Positions 21,081-30,906 of a stretch of 64,000 nucleotides of DNA are shown here, one piece after another. Each line of letters opens with the position of its first letter. Position 1 is the stretch's first letter. This DNA comes from Candidatus Methanogaster sp. (GTDB taxonomy: Archaea > Halobacteriota > Methanosarcinia > Methanosarcinales > Methanogasteraceae): the NCBI GenBank assembly GCA_003194445.1, contig PQXF01000004.1, positions 19,562 through 83,561 of the forward strand. Reading direction: 5' to 3'. Position numbers and translations under genes: made by a program. The notes below the pieces were generated by a model. It saw nothing but the letters and a program-made list of their open reading frames with translations. It did no database searches and was not told the origin of the DNA.

Positions 21081-21110
21081 GGCGGTGCTTATGCACCGTC
21101 ATTTTTTTCT
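21081..21110 (+). terminator. Hairpin plus T-run after S-layer gene
   Basis: GCGGTGCTTATGCACCGTC followed by ATTTTTTT; related hairpin near 27752-27772 after the second S-layer gene. Confidence 0.6.
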
Positions 21111-21173
21111 CGATAAATTTATCAGAATAGCTGCATCCCAGGTCTGAATACACAACACAAGGTACAAAATCTG

Positions 21174-21587
21174 ATGAAGGCGTACATTCTCGATCTCGAC
21201 GGCGTGATATTCCGCGGCAGCGAAGTGATAGCAGGTGCGCCGTATGCTGTCAACCGGTTGCTGGATAGTGCGAGAGTCGTCTTCCTGACAAATAACTCGA
21301 CACAGAGCAGGGGCACAGTCTCCGCAAGATTAAACGCATCCGGCATCCGGTGCAGGGAGAGTGACGTGATCACTGCCGGATATGCTGCTGCCGTGCATAT
21401 CAGGAAGCGGTACGGCGCACAGAAGATCTATCCGATCGGCGAGGCAGGCTTGATCCGTGAACTGAAAGCAGAGGGGCACAAGATCTATCCGGGCAGGGAT
21501 GGGGGTTGGGTTGAGGATAGAAAGGATGGTAGTGGGGAGGGTTGTGGTGAGAGTGGTGGCGAAGGCAGGGATGAAGATGCAGTTTGA
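21174..21587 (+). pseudogene. HAD-IIA (NagD-like) phosphatase, N-terminal part, truncated at an RPA repeat
   Basis: MKAYILDLDGVIFRGSEVIAGAPYAVNRLLDSARVVFLTNNSTQSR is the HAD-IIA N-terminus; diverges into G-rich sequence and the RPA duplicate at 21585. Confidence 0.75.
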
Positions 21588-21798
21588 CGACGCTTCGTTC
21601 TGCCTCTGCGATCGGGACCTTGAACCGTTCGGTCAGATCGCTAAGCCGCCGCTCGATCTCGGGAAGTTCGATATCGACATTCAGTTCGAGGAACCGCTTT
21701 CGTATCTGTTCGGATTTTTCTTGGATCATGACATTCCTCCTGTCATCGGGTTATGATTCATCCTCAAACATCCGAATAGATAAAGGTATACTCGAAGA
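21585..21798 (-). repeat. Near-identical duplicate of the RPA 5' end and upstream region
   Basis: Offset exactly 3240 bp from 18345-18558; the first 48 codons of RPA (MIQEKSEQIRKRFLELNVDIELPEIERRLSDLTERFKVPIAEAERSVV) are identical. Confidence 0.92.
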
Positions 21799-22059
21799 GC
21801 GTGGTGAAAGTGATTCATGGGAACGATGCCACGACAATCGGAGAATCGGATGACCCCCATCACGACACTCATAACCGATTTGTTCCAGTCGGCTGTTTCA
21901 TTGTTTCAAATTTTGAATATTCTCATTAAAGCAACTCCAATTTTTTCAATCGTGATCTAATCCCGCCCCTCTGTCTTCCGAATAGGTACATAAGCTCTTT
22001 GATGATTTTACCAGATTGGTACTCGGCAATTAACTTTTCATCATCTCAGTCCAATGCTC

Positions 22060-24975
22060 CTACGCTCGTGGGTATGTTTTTCGAATTTCCTCTACTGAAT
22101 ATGCTTTGGATTTCTCAGAATGAGTTTCTTCTTCGGCAGACAAAGGTGGTGTACGCTCACGTTTCTTACAATAGTTAACAATTTCTTTTAAAAACTGATC
22201 TCCGTATTTCTTTAATTTTATTTCACGAATACCATTTATATTTTGGAGACTTGACATATCCCGGGGAACTATGGTAGCCATTGCCGCCAAAATAGAGTCG
22301 TGGAAAATGATTATAGACGGTACATTGGTTTCCTCAGCGATTTTTTTCCTCAAATTCACTAAAATTTCAAATAGATCGCGATCAAAGTCTTCACCAACAT
22401 CCTCGTGCGCCACTTGAACTGCTTCTGGTTTTTTCGATAGAATACCTTCTTTTTTGACGGAGAAAGGCAACACGCTTTCACATCCCCCGTACTTTTGTGA
22501 CCTCTCTCCGATTGTCGAATTTTCTGGTTTCATAGCCTCCTGTCTGAGCTGCTTCCGAACCCTATCTATTGCAGCCTCGACATCGACTGGTTCGTCAGAC
22601 TCTTCTTGTGCTGGTGCGGGGGGTGAGGCAGACAATTTTTGAGATTTTGGTGGTGCATAAGGCGGTTTACCCAGCAGTTCGTGAAGTATCATTATCGCCG
22701 CATGTTTGTCCAGCGGTTCGTTGTGATTGCCACATTTAGGCGACTGTATGCAACTTGGGCACCCGTCATGGCATGGACAGCCTTCAACGGCTTTCAGAGT
22801 AACCTCGAGAATATCGGTTATTATTTCATATCCTCTTTCTGCATAACCCACACCACCACGATGTCCGTCATATACGAATATCCCCGACTTTCCGCTGAGG
22901 TCGTTGTGGTCGGGCGTTGCTATGCCGCCCACGTCATTCCGGTCCGCTAAAAGACGCAGCGGGTACATCGCGATCATGGCGTGCTCGATAGCGTGGATGC
23001 CACCTGCAAAATCAAGATCATATTCTTCAACAAGGTTCGTAAATCTGTCGGGAAGTTCGATCCAGAGGGCTACAGTTTCAAGAGAGAGTTTCGGCATATC
23101 TAAAAGGCATGCTTCCAGCACAATATCCCTAAAATACTTGTATTTCTTGTACTCGGTCACCTGCTCTACCACCTCAACGTCTCCAAGACCAACCTTCGCA
23201 TCCCTGCATGATGGCAGGGTTTTCTCCGTATATTTCTCTTTTATAGATATATCAGAAGTGAATGATGCTTTAGTATAATATTCTGCTTTTGTTTCTTCGG
23301 CATGTATCTCTTTCTTGTCGTGGTCAAGCTTGATGACCCGATATGGTGTGCCCATGTGCAGGTATATGGCACCCTCAAAAGTTTCCTTGAATGCCATCGC
23401 CTTTTCAATCCCCTTCTCGATTGGAATACGCTGCCCACCGCTGAATGTGAATATTGAGTAAGTATCCTGACTTATACCGCGGATGGAGACCTGCATATGG
23501 GGGTTTGGGTTCACTGCTGACTTGCTTTCATCTCCTGTTAAGAGCCCTTCTGCCTCAAGCATCTCGATCGTCCTTGTTGACCCGCTTCCAAAGTATTTTT
23601 CATCTTCTTCTGTGAATGGTATCTCATTTGCCGCGCACAGGATATGTCCCGCTTGAATATACGGGTTTGATACGTTGAGTACCGCCTCTTCGCTACTCGT
23701 GCCGAAGAACTCCCCTGGATATCGCATATAGTACTGATCAAGAGCGTTTAAACCTGCCACCAGCACAACAACACTCTCTTTATCACCCCTTCCAGCTCGC
23801 CCTGCCTGCTGTCTTGTATTCATGATGGTGCCTGGATATTTATCGATGATACATGCGTCCAGCCCGCCGATATTTATACCAAGTTCAAGTGCGTTGGTTG
23901 ATATAACTCCGCGGAGAGTTCCATTAGACAGCTTCTTCTCGATGCCCTCGCGTTCTTTGCCGAAATACCCCGCTCTGTAGGGGGAAATTTTGTCCACCAA
24001 GTCATGCAATTCTTTTTCACGAAGGCTGCGCTTAGCTGCTACATACATTCGTTCCACGCCTTGTCTCGACCGGGTAAAGGCAATTGTCTGAAGTCCGTAC
24101 AATATGAACGCGCTGAAAAGTTTATGCGACTCAGTGAAACTGCTTTTCCTGACGTTAAAACCCCACTCGTTGATATATCTGGATGGGTTCCAGAAGATAA
24201 ATTTCTGAGGACCTCTGCCAGAGCCGTCCCTGTTAATTACAGTAACTTTTCTGCCAATCAGAGCACCTGTGTGCTCGCCGGGGTTTCCTATGGTGGCTGA
24301 GCAGCAGATATACTTCGGATGCGCACCATAATACGCACATACGCGATTAAGTCTTCTCAGGAGATTCGCCATGTTGCTGCCCATTACACCCCGGTAATAA
24401 TGGCTCTCGTCTACTACAATATACTGCAAGTTTGAAAGAAATCTCTTCCAGATACGATGCCATTGCAGAAAACTCAGGTGGATCATCTCGGGGTTTGTAA
24501 GAATGATTTGTGGATTTCCAGATCTTACTGCCTTTTTTTCATCACTGCTCATCGTGCCGATGTACTTGTTAATTTCCGAATCTATGCCAAGTTCATCTCT
24601 GAATTCGACGAAATTTTTATACTGATCATTGACCAGCGCATTAAGCGGAGCGATATAAAGAGCGGTTGCATTCGGATCATTCATGACCGCCTCAAAGATT
24701 GGGAGCATGTATGCGAGTGACTTTCCACTGGCCGTACTCGTCACCAAAACAATATCCTCCCCTGCTCTGACATGCTCGACGGCTTCTACCTGATGGCTAT
24801 ATAGTTGTTCTATCCCCATCTGGCTTAATGCGAAGTTTATCAAAGGCTTTAGTTCAATTGATGCGTGTTCCGGATCCTTAAAAGATGTATCTTCCATGTG
24901 TACAATCTGACCCTCATAGCTATTAGATGATTTGATCTCTTCGATTATATTGGATATCGGCATTTTTCCCACCAT
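22060..24975 (-). CDS. Hrq1/YprA-like DEAD/DEAH helicase with DUF1998/MZB and C-terminal HRDC domain
   Basis: TSTASGKSLAYMLPI, DESHYYRGV, ALELGINIGGLD, QQAGRAGRGD, CPCHDGCPSCIQSPKCGNHNEPLDK, HRDC-like LVNLRKKIAEETNVPSIIIFHDSILAAMATIVPRDMSSL. Confidence 0.88.
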   Translation of the reverse strand: MVGKMPISNIIEEIKSSNSYEGQIVHMEDTSFKDPEHASIELKPLINFALSQMGIEQLYSHQVEAVEHVRAGEDIVLVTSTASGKSLAYMLPIFEAVMNDPNATALYIAPLNALVNDQYKNFVEFRDELGIDSEINKYIGTMSSDEKKAVRSGNPQIILTNPEMIHLSFLQWHRIWKRFLSNLQYIVVDESHYYRGVMGSNMANLLRRLNRVCAYYGAHPKYICCSATIGNPGEHTGALIGRKVTVINRDGSGRGPQKFIFWNPSRYINEWGFNVRKSSFTESHKLFSAFILYGLQTIAFTRSRQGVERMYVAAKRSLREKELHDLVDKISPYRAGYFGKEREGIEKKLSNGTLRGVISTNALELGINIGGLDACIIDKYPGTIMNTRQQAGRAGRGDKESVVVLVAGLNALDQYYMRYPGEFFGTSSEEAVLNVSNPYIQAGHILCAANEIPFTEEDEKYFGSGSTRTIEMLEAEGLLTGDESKSAVNPNPHMQVSIRGISQDTYSIFTFSGGQRIPIEKGIEKAMAFKETFEGAIYLHMGTPYRVIKLDHDKKEIHAEETKAEYYTKASFTSDISIKEKYTEKTLPSCRDAKVGLGDVEVVEQVTEYKKYKYFRDIVLEACLLDMPKLSLETVALWIELPDRFTNLVEEYDLDFAGGIHAIEHAMIAMYPLRLLADRNDVGGIATPDHNDLSGKSGIFVYDGHRGGVGYAERGYEIITDILEVTLKAVEGCPCHDGCPSCIQSPKCGNHNEPLDKHAAIMILHELLGKPPYAPPKSQKLSASPPAPAQEESDEPVDVEAAIDRVRKQLRQEAMKPENSTIGERSQKYGGCESVLPFSVKKEGILSKKPEAVQVAHEDVGEDFDRDLFEILVNLRKKIAEETNVPSIIIFHDSILAAMATIVPRDMSSLQNINGIREIKLKKYGDQFLKEIVNYCKKRERTPPLSAEEETHSEKSKAYSVEEIRKTYPRA

Positions 24976-25245
24976 CTTTGCACTCGGATTGACCCACTGT
25001 TCGCTCTGGTTGATATCGGTTATCCACGTGGACGATACCGCACCCTCTGGAATGTCATTATAGTCCGCTCGCTTGATCCCGTGTTCCCGCAGGAAGTAGC
25101 TGATGACGCTTCGCTCTGCCTCTGCGATCGGGACATTGAACCGTTCGGTCAGATTGCTAAGCCGCCGCTCGATCTCGGAATGATCAATCTCGACATTCAG
25201 TTCGAGGAATCGTTTTCGTATCTGTTCGGATGTTTCATCGATTAT
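24976..25245 (-). pseudogene. Diverged RPA N-terminal segment, in frame with the downstream helicase, initiator ATG replaced by ATA
   Basis: (ATA)IDETSEQIRKRFLELNVEIDHSEIERRLSNLTERFNVPIAEAERSVISYFLREHGIKRADYNDIPEGAVSSTWITDINQSEQWVNPSAK reads without stop into MVGKMPISN. Confidence 0.8.
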
Positions 25246-25464
25246 AATATTCCCTCTGCCATTGGGTCATGTGTAATCCTCAAACATCCGGATAGATAAA
25301 AGTACTCGAAGAATAGGGTGAATGTGATGCCGGGATTCGGTTCCTACCGCAGAATGGCGGTCAGCACCAGAAGACGTGACTGCTCCGGTGTAAAGATAAA
25401 TTTATATGGGGTGGATGCAAATGGCGTGAATGTCGATTTAAAATCCGCATAAGGAGGTGTAAAA

Positions 25465-27738
25465 ATGAACAGACGGATTATTGTAATGATCGCGCTTGTG
25501 GTTGTGGCGTCTCTCATGCCAGCGAGCGCGGAGACACTTGAGGTGCGCGGCACTATCGTAGAACTGGATGGGGCTAACCCCACACTTGGTTATGACCGAG
25601 TATGGAATTACAGCTCGTTTGCTGGTTTCTGGTGCGATCTGGATGATGGTCTGGCGACCGAGACGCTGACGATTACTGCTACGGATTATTGTAACAATCC
25701 TACACTGAACTTTGACTGCGATGATCGGACGCTCGATGAAGGCACTCTTAGGTACCAAACTCAGCCGGTGTTTCATGAGTATGAACTCCACGAGAATGAA
25801 GCAGACCCCGACAGAACGACTGCAACAGCGATGGAAAACACTTATCTAGATGGGCGCATAGGTTTGTGCGTTGAAAGTGATAATGCAGGCGGGGACTGCG
25901 GCTACTTCCTCGAAGGCTGGATGGGGGAAATGTATGTAGCAATCGATAACAATGCCGACAAACTCTGCAAACTTCTGGTGGAGTTTGAGGACGATGACAA
26001 AAAGATGCTGGCAACCAACGAGGGGTGGGATCTCGGTGGTGGATTTTCTCTTACCGCTAACCATATCAACCTCAGTAGTGACAAGGTATGGTTCACGCTG
26101 AAGAAGGATGATAAGGAACTCGACAAAGAGGTGATAACAACCGCCGCCGGTACTCGTCAGGATCGTGTATATACATACGTCGCAGACATTGGAAACGAGG
26201 GAGAGATTCCAGTCTTCTCATGCTACGTGGATGCTGTATTTAGGGGTCCAGACTCCAATATCGTGCAGATTATGTATGTTTTCCTGATCGACGATGATGT
26301 GCTGGAGATCGATGTCAGTGATACGTATGGTGCTATGGAAGTGCAGACTGCAAGCAAGACATGGGTTATCCTCGCGAACTATGAGACCACCATCGATCTT
26401 GATACAGACACCACCGAACACATCATGGGCAACATGTATCTCAAGACTGCTGACGATGACAATGCGATCAGGTTCTACCCGATGGTTGAGTACACCGAAC
26501 CTGGCACTTACGAGGTTCGCGGCACCATCGAAGAACTGGATGCGGCTAACCCCACACTTACCATCAATACGCCTTCAGGTACTCCGGCATATAAGCAGGG
26601 GTATATATGGGATTACAGCTCGTTTGCTGGTTTCTGGTATGACATGGATGACAATCTGCAGACCGAGAGTCTGACGATCTTGGCAAATACTTGGGTCGGT
26701 CAGCCTACACTGGACTTCAGCACCGATGATCGAACCATTGATGAAGGCAGTTTGGTATATGCCACTCATCCGGTGTTTCAGGAGTATGAACTACACGCAA
26801 ATGAAGGAGATCCATTCAGAGATAATCAAACAGTGATGGAACTGTGTTTTAGTGATTATCTGGAACAGCCGATAGGGCTGTGCGTTGAAAGCGATAACAC
26901 GGGTGGTGACTGCGGATACTTCATCGAGGGCTGGATGGGCAGGGAGTATGTGGCAATCGATGGTAATGCCGACAAACTCTGCAAACTTCTGCTCGAGTTC
27001 GAGGGTGATGACAGGAAAACACTGTTCACTGGCGAGAAATGGGATCTTGGCAGTGGTTTTGCGCTTGAACTGACGAGCATCGCAGACAGTGGTGATGCGA
27101 TAACACTTCAATTATTCAAGAACGACGCTCCATTGGATGGAAGTCTAAAGTGTATCAATACCGATTATGGCCCGCAGGAGCGTGTCTACACATACACCAC
27201 GGACATCGGAGGAGAAGAAAGTATTCCTGTATTTTCCTGCTACGTTGATGTGGTCTTTAAAGGAGATATCAGTTATGCACAACTGATGTACGTCTTCCTG
27301 ATCGATGATGATGTTCTGGAGATCAAGACCAGTCAGACCCACGGTGTCATGGAAGTGATGACCGCAAGTGCCACCAAAGTCGTCCTCACGAACGACGAGT
27401 ACGTTATCGATCTCGATACGGGCAGTACTGAACACATCATGGACAACATGTACTTCAAGACCGCGGATGACGACACTGCCATCCGATTCTACCCGTTCGT
27501 CGAGCGCACCATCGGCGGTGAAGAGCCCACACCGCCCGCTACCATCCCGGCTGATGATAAGGATGGTGACGGCGTGCCTGATGTATGGGATGCGGATAAC
27601 AGCACCCCATCGGATTACTGGGTGAACTCAGATGGCATCGGGCGAAAGTGGGGCGACATGAACGGAGACGGTGAGCTCACATCAGCAGATGCGCTCATGA
27701 TCCTGCAGGCTGCGGTCGGAAAAATCGAACTGAAATAG
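25465..27738 (+). CDS. S-layer duplication-domain protein, paralogue of 18710-21067, dockerin-like C-terminus
   Basis: Same signal peptide, two S-layer repeats and WGDMNGDGELTSADALMILQAAVGKIELK. Confidence 0.88.
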   Translation: MNRRIIVMIALVVVASLMPASAETLEVRGTIVELDGANPTLGYDRVWNYSSFAGFWCDLDDGLATETLTITATDYCNNPTLNFDCDDRTLDEGTLRYQTQPVFHEYELHENEADPDRTTATAMENTYLDGRIGLCVESDNAGGDCGYFLEGWMGEMYVAIDNNADKLCKLLVEFEDDDKKMLATNEGWDLGGGFSLTANHINLSSDKVWFTLKKDDKELDKEVITTAAGTRQDRVYTYVADIGNEGEIPVFSCYVDAVFRGPDSNIVQIMYVFLIDDDVLEIDVSDTYGAMEVQTASKTWVILANYETTIDLDTDTTEHIMGNMYLKTADDDNAIRFYPMVEYTEPGTYEVRGTIEELDAANPTLTINTPSGTPAYKQGYIWDYSSFAGFWYDMDDNLQTESLTILANTWVGQPTLDFSTDDRTIDEGSLVYATHPVFQEYELHANEGDPFRDNQTVMELCFSDYLEQPIGLCVESDNTGGDCGYFIEGWMGREYVAIDGNADKLCKLLLEFEGDDRKTLFTGEKWDLGSGFALELTSIADSGDAITLQLFKNDAPLDGSLKCINTDYGPQERVYTYTTDIGGEESIPVFSCYVDVVFKGDISYAQLMYVFLIDDDVLEIKTSQTHGVMEVMTASATKVVLTNDEYVIDLDTGSTEHIMDNMYFKTADDDTAIRFYPFVERTIGGEEPTPPATIPADDKDGDGVPDVWDADNSTPSDYWVNSDGIGRKWGDMNGDGELTSADALMILQAAVGKIELK

Positions 27739-27779
27739 TACTTGCGATGCTGGCGGTGCTCGTGCACCGTCACGCATAC

Positions 27780-27990
27780 GCGGATGATGTCACTCCCTGC
27801 GACATGCCGTAAATATCCCTCTCGAGCTTATGTTCATACAGGAAGTAGCTGACGACGCTTCGTTCTTCCTCTGCGATCGGGACATTGAACCGTTCGGTCA
27901 GATCGCTAAGCCGCCGATTGATCTCGGAATGATCAATCTCGACATTCAGTTTGGGGAATCGTTTTCGTATCTGGTTTCATCGATTATGAT
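27780..27990 (-). repeat. Degraded RPA N-terminal remnant (third extra copy)
   Basis: Same block (GACGACGCTTCGTTCTTCCTCTGCGATCGGGACATTGAACCG...) with a small deletion at TCTGGTTTCATCG relative to the 25 kb copy. Confidence 0.85.
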
Positions 27991-28224
27991 ATTCCCTCTG
28001 CCATTGGGCCATGTTTAATCCTCAAACATCCGGATAGATAGAAGTATCCGGATAGATAGAAGTACTCGGAGAATGGGGTGAATGTGATGCCGGGATTCGG
28101 TTCCTACCGCAGAATGGCGGTCAGCACCAGAGGACGTGGCAGCCCCGGTGCGAAGATAAATTTATGTGGGGTGGATGTAAATGCCGTGAATGTCGATTTA
28201 AAATCCGCATAAGGAGGTGTAAAA

Positions 28225-28490
28225 ATGAACAGACGAATTATTGTAATGATCGCGCTTGTGGTTGTGGCGCCTCTCATGCCCGCGAGCGCGGAGACACTCG
28301 AGGTGCGAGTGACGTTGTGAATATCTCCGCATCGAATCTGGAGTTGGTATGGGGTGCTACCAATTTCGCGGCATTCTGGCATGACCTGGATGATAATCTG
28401 CAAAGTGAGGTGCTTACGCTTGAGGATGGCGTGCTAAACGAAGATGTTGATGATCGAACCATCCATGACGTCCGTACAATTTTCTTATTC
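28225..28490 (+). pseudogene. Truncated, frameshifted third S-layer gene
   Basis: MNRRIIVMIALVVVAPLMPASAETLEVR signal peptide, then a frame change to GASDVVNISASNLELVWGATNFAAFWHDLDDNLQSEVLTLEDGVL; no further S-layer sequence. Confidence 0.82.
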
Positions 28491-28752
28491 GTGCCATTCA
28501 CGATCCCTTTTCCGATTTTATCACGGATGGATAGATGGGAGGAGGATACGAATTTTAACAGGTTATTTTCTGGCAAGCCCTTAAACCGCCCTGATCGCCC
28601 CCCCAAAGCCAGCGATGATGACTTTTTCCGCATAGAATTTTCAGAGATATTGACCGGTTCTGGTAATACTGTGTAAAAAACAACTTAACTCCCACTCGAA
28701 AACTTCTTTTACAACGGTAACAGATGGTTGAGATGATGACAAGGGTGATAAT

Positions 28753-29139
28753 ATGAAGATGATGATACACGTTTCATCGGCGGTTCACGATCCTGTGATT
28801 GCGAGAGCGATTCTTGAAACCGGCGTCGAGATCAATGTCGACCGCGCAAACATCGATGCAACGAGCGGCGAGATCGTGCTTGAGGTGCCTGCTAACTCCT
28901 GCGCCCGCGTTGCGACCGCATTCGAACGTCAGGGAGCATCAGTCTCTGTACTCGAACACCCGATCATCCGGGACGATGCCGAATGCGTGCACTGCGGTGC
29001 ATGCATCAGTGTCTGCCCGGTTCAGGTCTTCTCATTTAAAGATGACTGGAGTGTTGCGATGGACGAGTCGAAGTGCATCCAGTGCAGAACCTGTGTGACT
29101 GCATGTCCGCATGTCGCGCTCATGGTGATGAGTGAGTAG
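28753..29139 (+). CDS. NIL-domain ferredoxin (two 4Fe-4S motifs)
   Basis: N-terminal NIL-like domain, then CVHCGACISVCPVQVF and CIQCRTCVTACPHVAL. Confidence 0.88.
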   Translation: MKMMIHVSSAVHDPVIARAILETGVEINVDRANIDATSGEIVLEVPANSCARVATAFERQGASVSVLEHPIIRDDAECVHCGACISVCPVQVFSFKDDWSVAMDESKCIQCRTCVTACPHVALMVMSE

Positions 29140-29179
29140 GCAAACGACTCCGATGCTGTTGCTTCAGTGGATGCCCGAA

Positions 29180-29593
29180 TTACCCGGCTTTCGAAACCTC
29201 TCGTACGATGTCGCTCGTGCACAGTATCCCGACCGGTCGCTGTGACGCGCCAACGCCTTTTTCTGACAGTATCAGCAGTCTGTGGATGTGTCCATCGCTC
29301 ATGATCTTCGCTGCTCGCCCCAGTGGGGCATCCGGCGCAACCGCAATCAAGCGTGAAGACATAATATCCTCTGCGGTCAACTGTTTAAGATCCGGTTTGT
29401 GCAGCACCTTGACCAGGTCCATCTCTGATATGAATCCAAGCGCATCCCCCTGCGCACCGATCACTGCCACTCCGGATAAACACTGGTTTGCCATCCTCTC
29501 TGCAATCTCCTTGATATGTGTATCTGGAGTGACAGTCGTCACCCCGCGCGTCATGACATCCCGTATCATTTTTTCAGCTATCTTCATAATCAT
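29180..29593 (-). CDS. Tandem CBS-domain protein
   Basis: MIRDVMTRGVTTVTPDTHIKEIAERMANQCLSGVAVIG...DIMSSRLIAVAPDAPLGRAAKIMSDGHIHRLLIL. Confidence 0.88.
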   Translation of the reverse strand: MIMKIAEKMIRDVMTRGVTTVTPDTHIKEIAERMANQCLSGVAVIGAQGDALGFISEMDLVKVLHKPDLKQLTAEDIMSSRLIAVAPDAPLGRAAKIMSDGHIHRLLILSEKGVGASQRPVGILCTSDIVREVSKAG

Positions 29594-29714
29594 CGCCTCC
29601 TGTTCTTATTTCTTGTGTGTAAAGACACCACGCTCTGAAACACGCACCATCTACCATGGAACAGAGTGGTTATAAACCTATTCGCCGTACTATGGGAAAA
29701 AGATATCGATCACC

Positions 29715-30785
29715 CTATCGGCAGGCGACCCTGATGTTCTGATCAATCGATTCTATCTCAAATTTAGCGTCTGTAAATTGTTCGCACGCCCAGATATTCG
29801 TCTTCGTGTGGGATGATAACTCCCGCACGGTGAACGACCCGAACCCTGCGATAGCCATGTACGGAATCAGTTGATCCGCCAGATAAACGTCCACCGACGC
29901 ACCGGAGTCCAGTTCCCTGATGATGCGGTCTGCTGCACCGGATCCGACCATCTCTGCCGGCTTTCCGCGCTCTCCAAGCGCAGATCCGCCCATAAGACCG
30001 CGCCAGAGAGTGATTCCGCTTCCTGTGCTGCCACTGCCACGCCTGCCGCTCCTGTTGCCCTTGCCACCCTTGCTACCCCTGCCACCCTTGCCGCCTTCCG
30101 GTGCGGCAGGGTTATGCTCGGTTATGATGTCCGCGGCATATCCGCGCACCTCAAGTCTGGTGGCAGCAGCATCACGCTGCCTTTTTGCGACGTGCTCAGG
30201 AAGTCCTGATGCATGAGAGCACCCGTAAACTGTGTTCGCACCAGTTCTGTCAAAATCAACCCCCATAATCCGGGAGGGTGTAATCTCAGCCCTGATCTGC
30301 CCGCCCCCACGCGGATAATAGCCACGCTGCAACACCTCGATCTCCACACCGCACCCGGCAAGCGCGAGTGCTGGCAGCGTGACGTGCCGCAGGTAGTCGA
30401 TCGGCGGACTCCATTTCACATCGGTTCCACCAGTGATATCAAAGACCGACGTTTCCGGATAATGCAGTGCAACAGGGATCAGACACTGGAGAAGAAGCGA
30501 AATGCTTCCTGCTGTGCCTATGTCCAGGCGGTATGCCCCACCCCTGATCTCTCCTGGAGCAAAGGTCACCTCTGTAGACCTGATTAAAAGACCTGAAACT
30601 TCTGCACCGGTAAGCGACGCCACCGCTTCTATCGCGGTCAGGTGCTGTGCAGAAAGCCCAGGATTTGGGCGGTTGCTGCGGATGTTTCTGATGCGCACAG
30701 GCGTTTCTGTTATCGCAGCCATGGCAACAGATGTGCGCAGGATCTGCCCGCCGCCCTCCCCGAACGAGCCGTCGATGGTGAGCAT
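29715..30785 (-). CDS. rtcA: RNA 3'-terminal phosphate cyclase with G/R/K/S-rich insertion
   Basis: MLTIDGSFGEGGGQILRTSVAMAAITETPVRIRNIRSNRPNPGLSAQHLTAIEAVA; insertion GGKGGRGSKGGKGNRSGRRGSGSTGSG. Confidence 0.9.
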   Translation of the reverse strand: MLTIDGSFGEGGGQILRTSVAMAAITETPVRIRNIRSNRPNPGLSAQHLTAIEAVASLTGAEVSGLLIRSTEVTFAPGEIRGGAYRLDIGTAGSISLLLQCLIPVALHYPETSVFDITGGTDVKWSPPIDYLRHVTLPALALAGCGVEIEVLQRGYYPRGGGQIRAEITPSRIMGVDFDRTGANTVYGCSHASGLPEHVAKRQRDAAATRLEVRGYAADIITEHNPAAPEGGKGGRGSKGGKGNRSGRRGSGSTGSGITLWRGLMGGSALGERGKPAEMVGSGAADRIIRELDSGASVDVYLADQLIPYMAIAGFGSFTVRELSSHTKTNIWACEQFTDAKFEIESIDQNIRVACR

Positions 30786-30906
30786 AGAGTACGGTCTGCT
30801 GCTGCGGCGATATATGCTTTTGCCAGACCTGCGGGACTGGTCGTCCGACAAACGTCCGCCAGGTTCGTGGTGACTCTCACGCGCTCGAGCCGGGCACGCA
30901 GGTCTC

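Noticed and set aside
28490-28690. Possible insertion-sequence remnant after the third S-layer fragment
   Set aside because: Short, no clear transposase motif or terminal repeats visible by eye; left as an unexplained junction.
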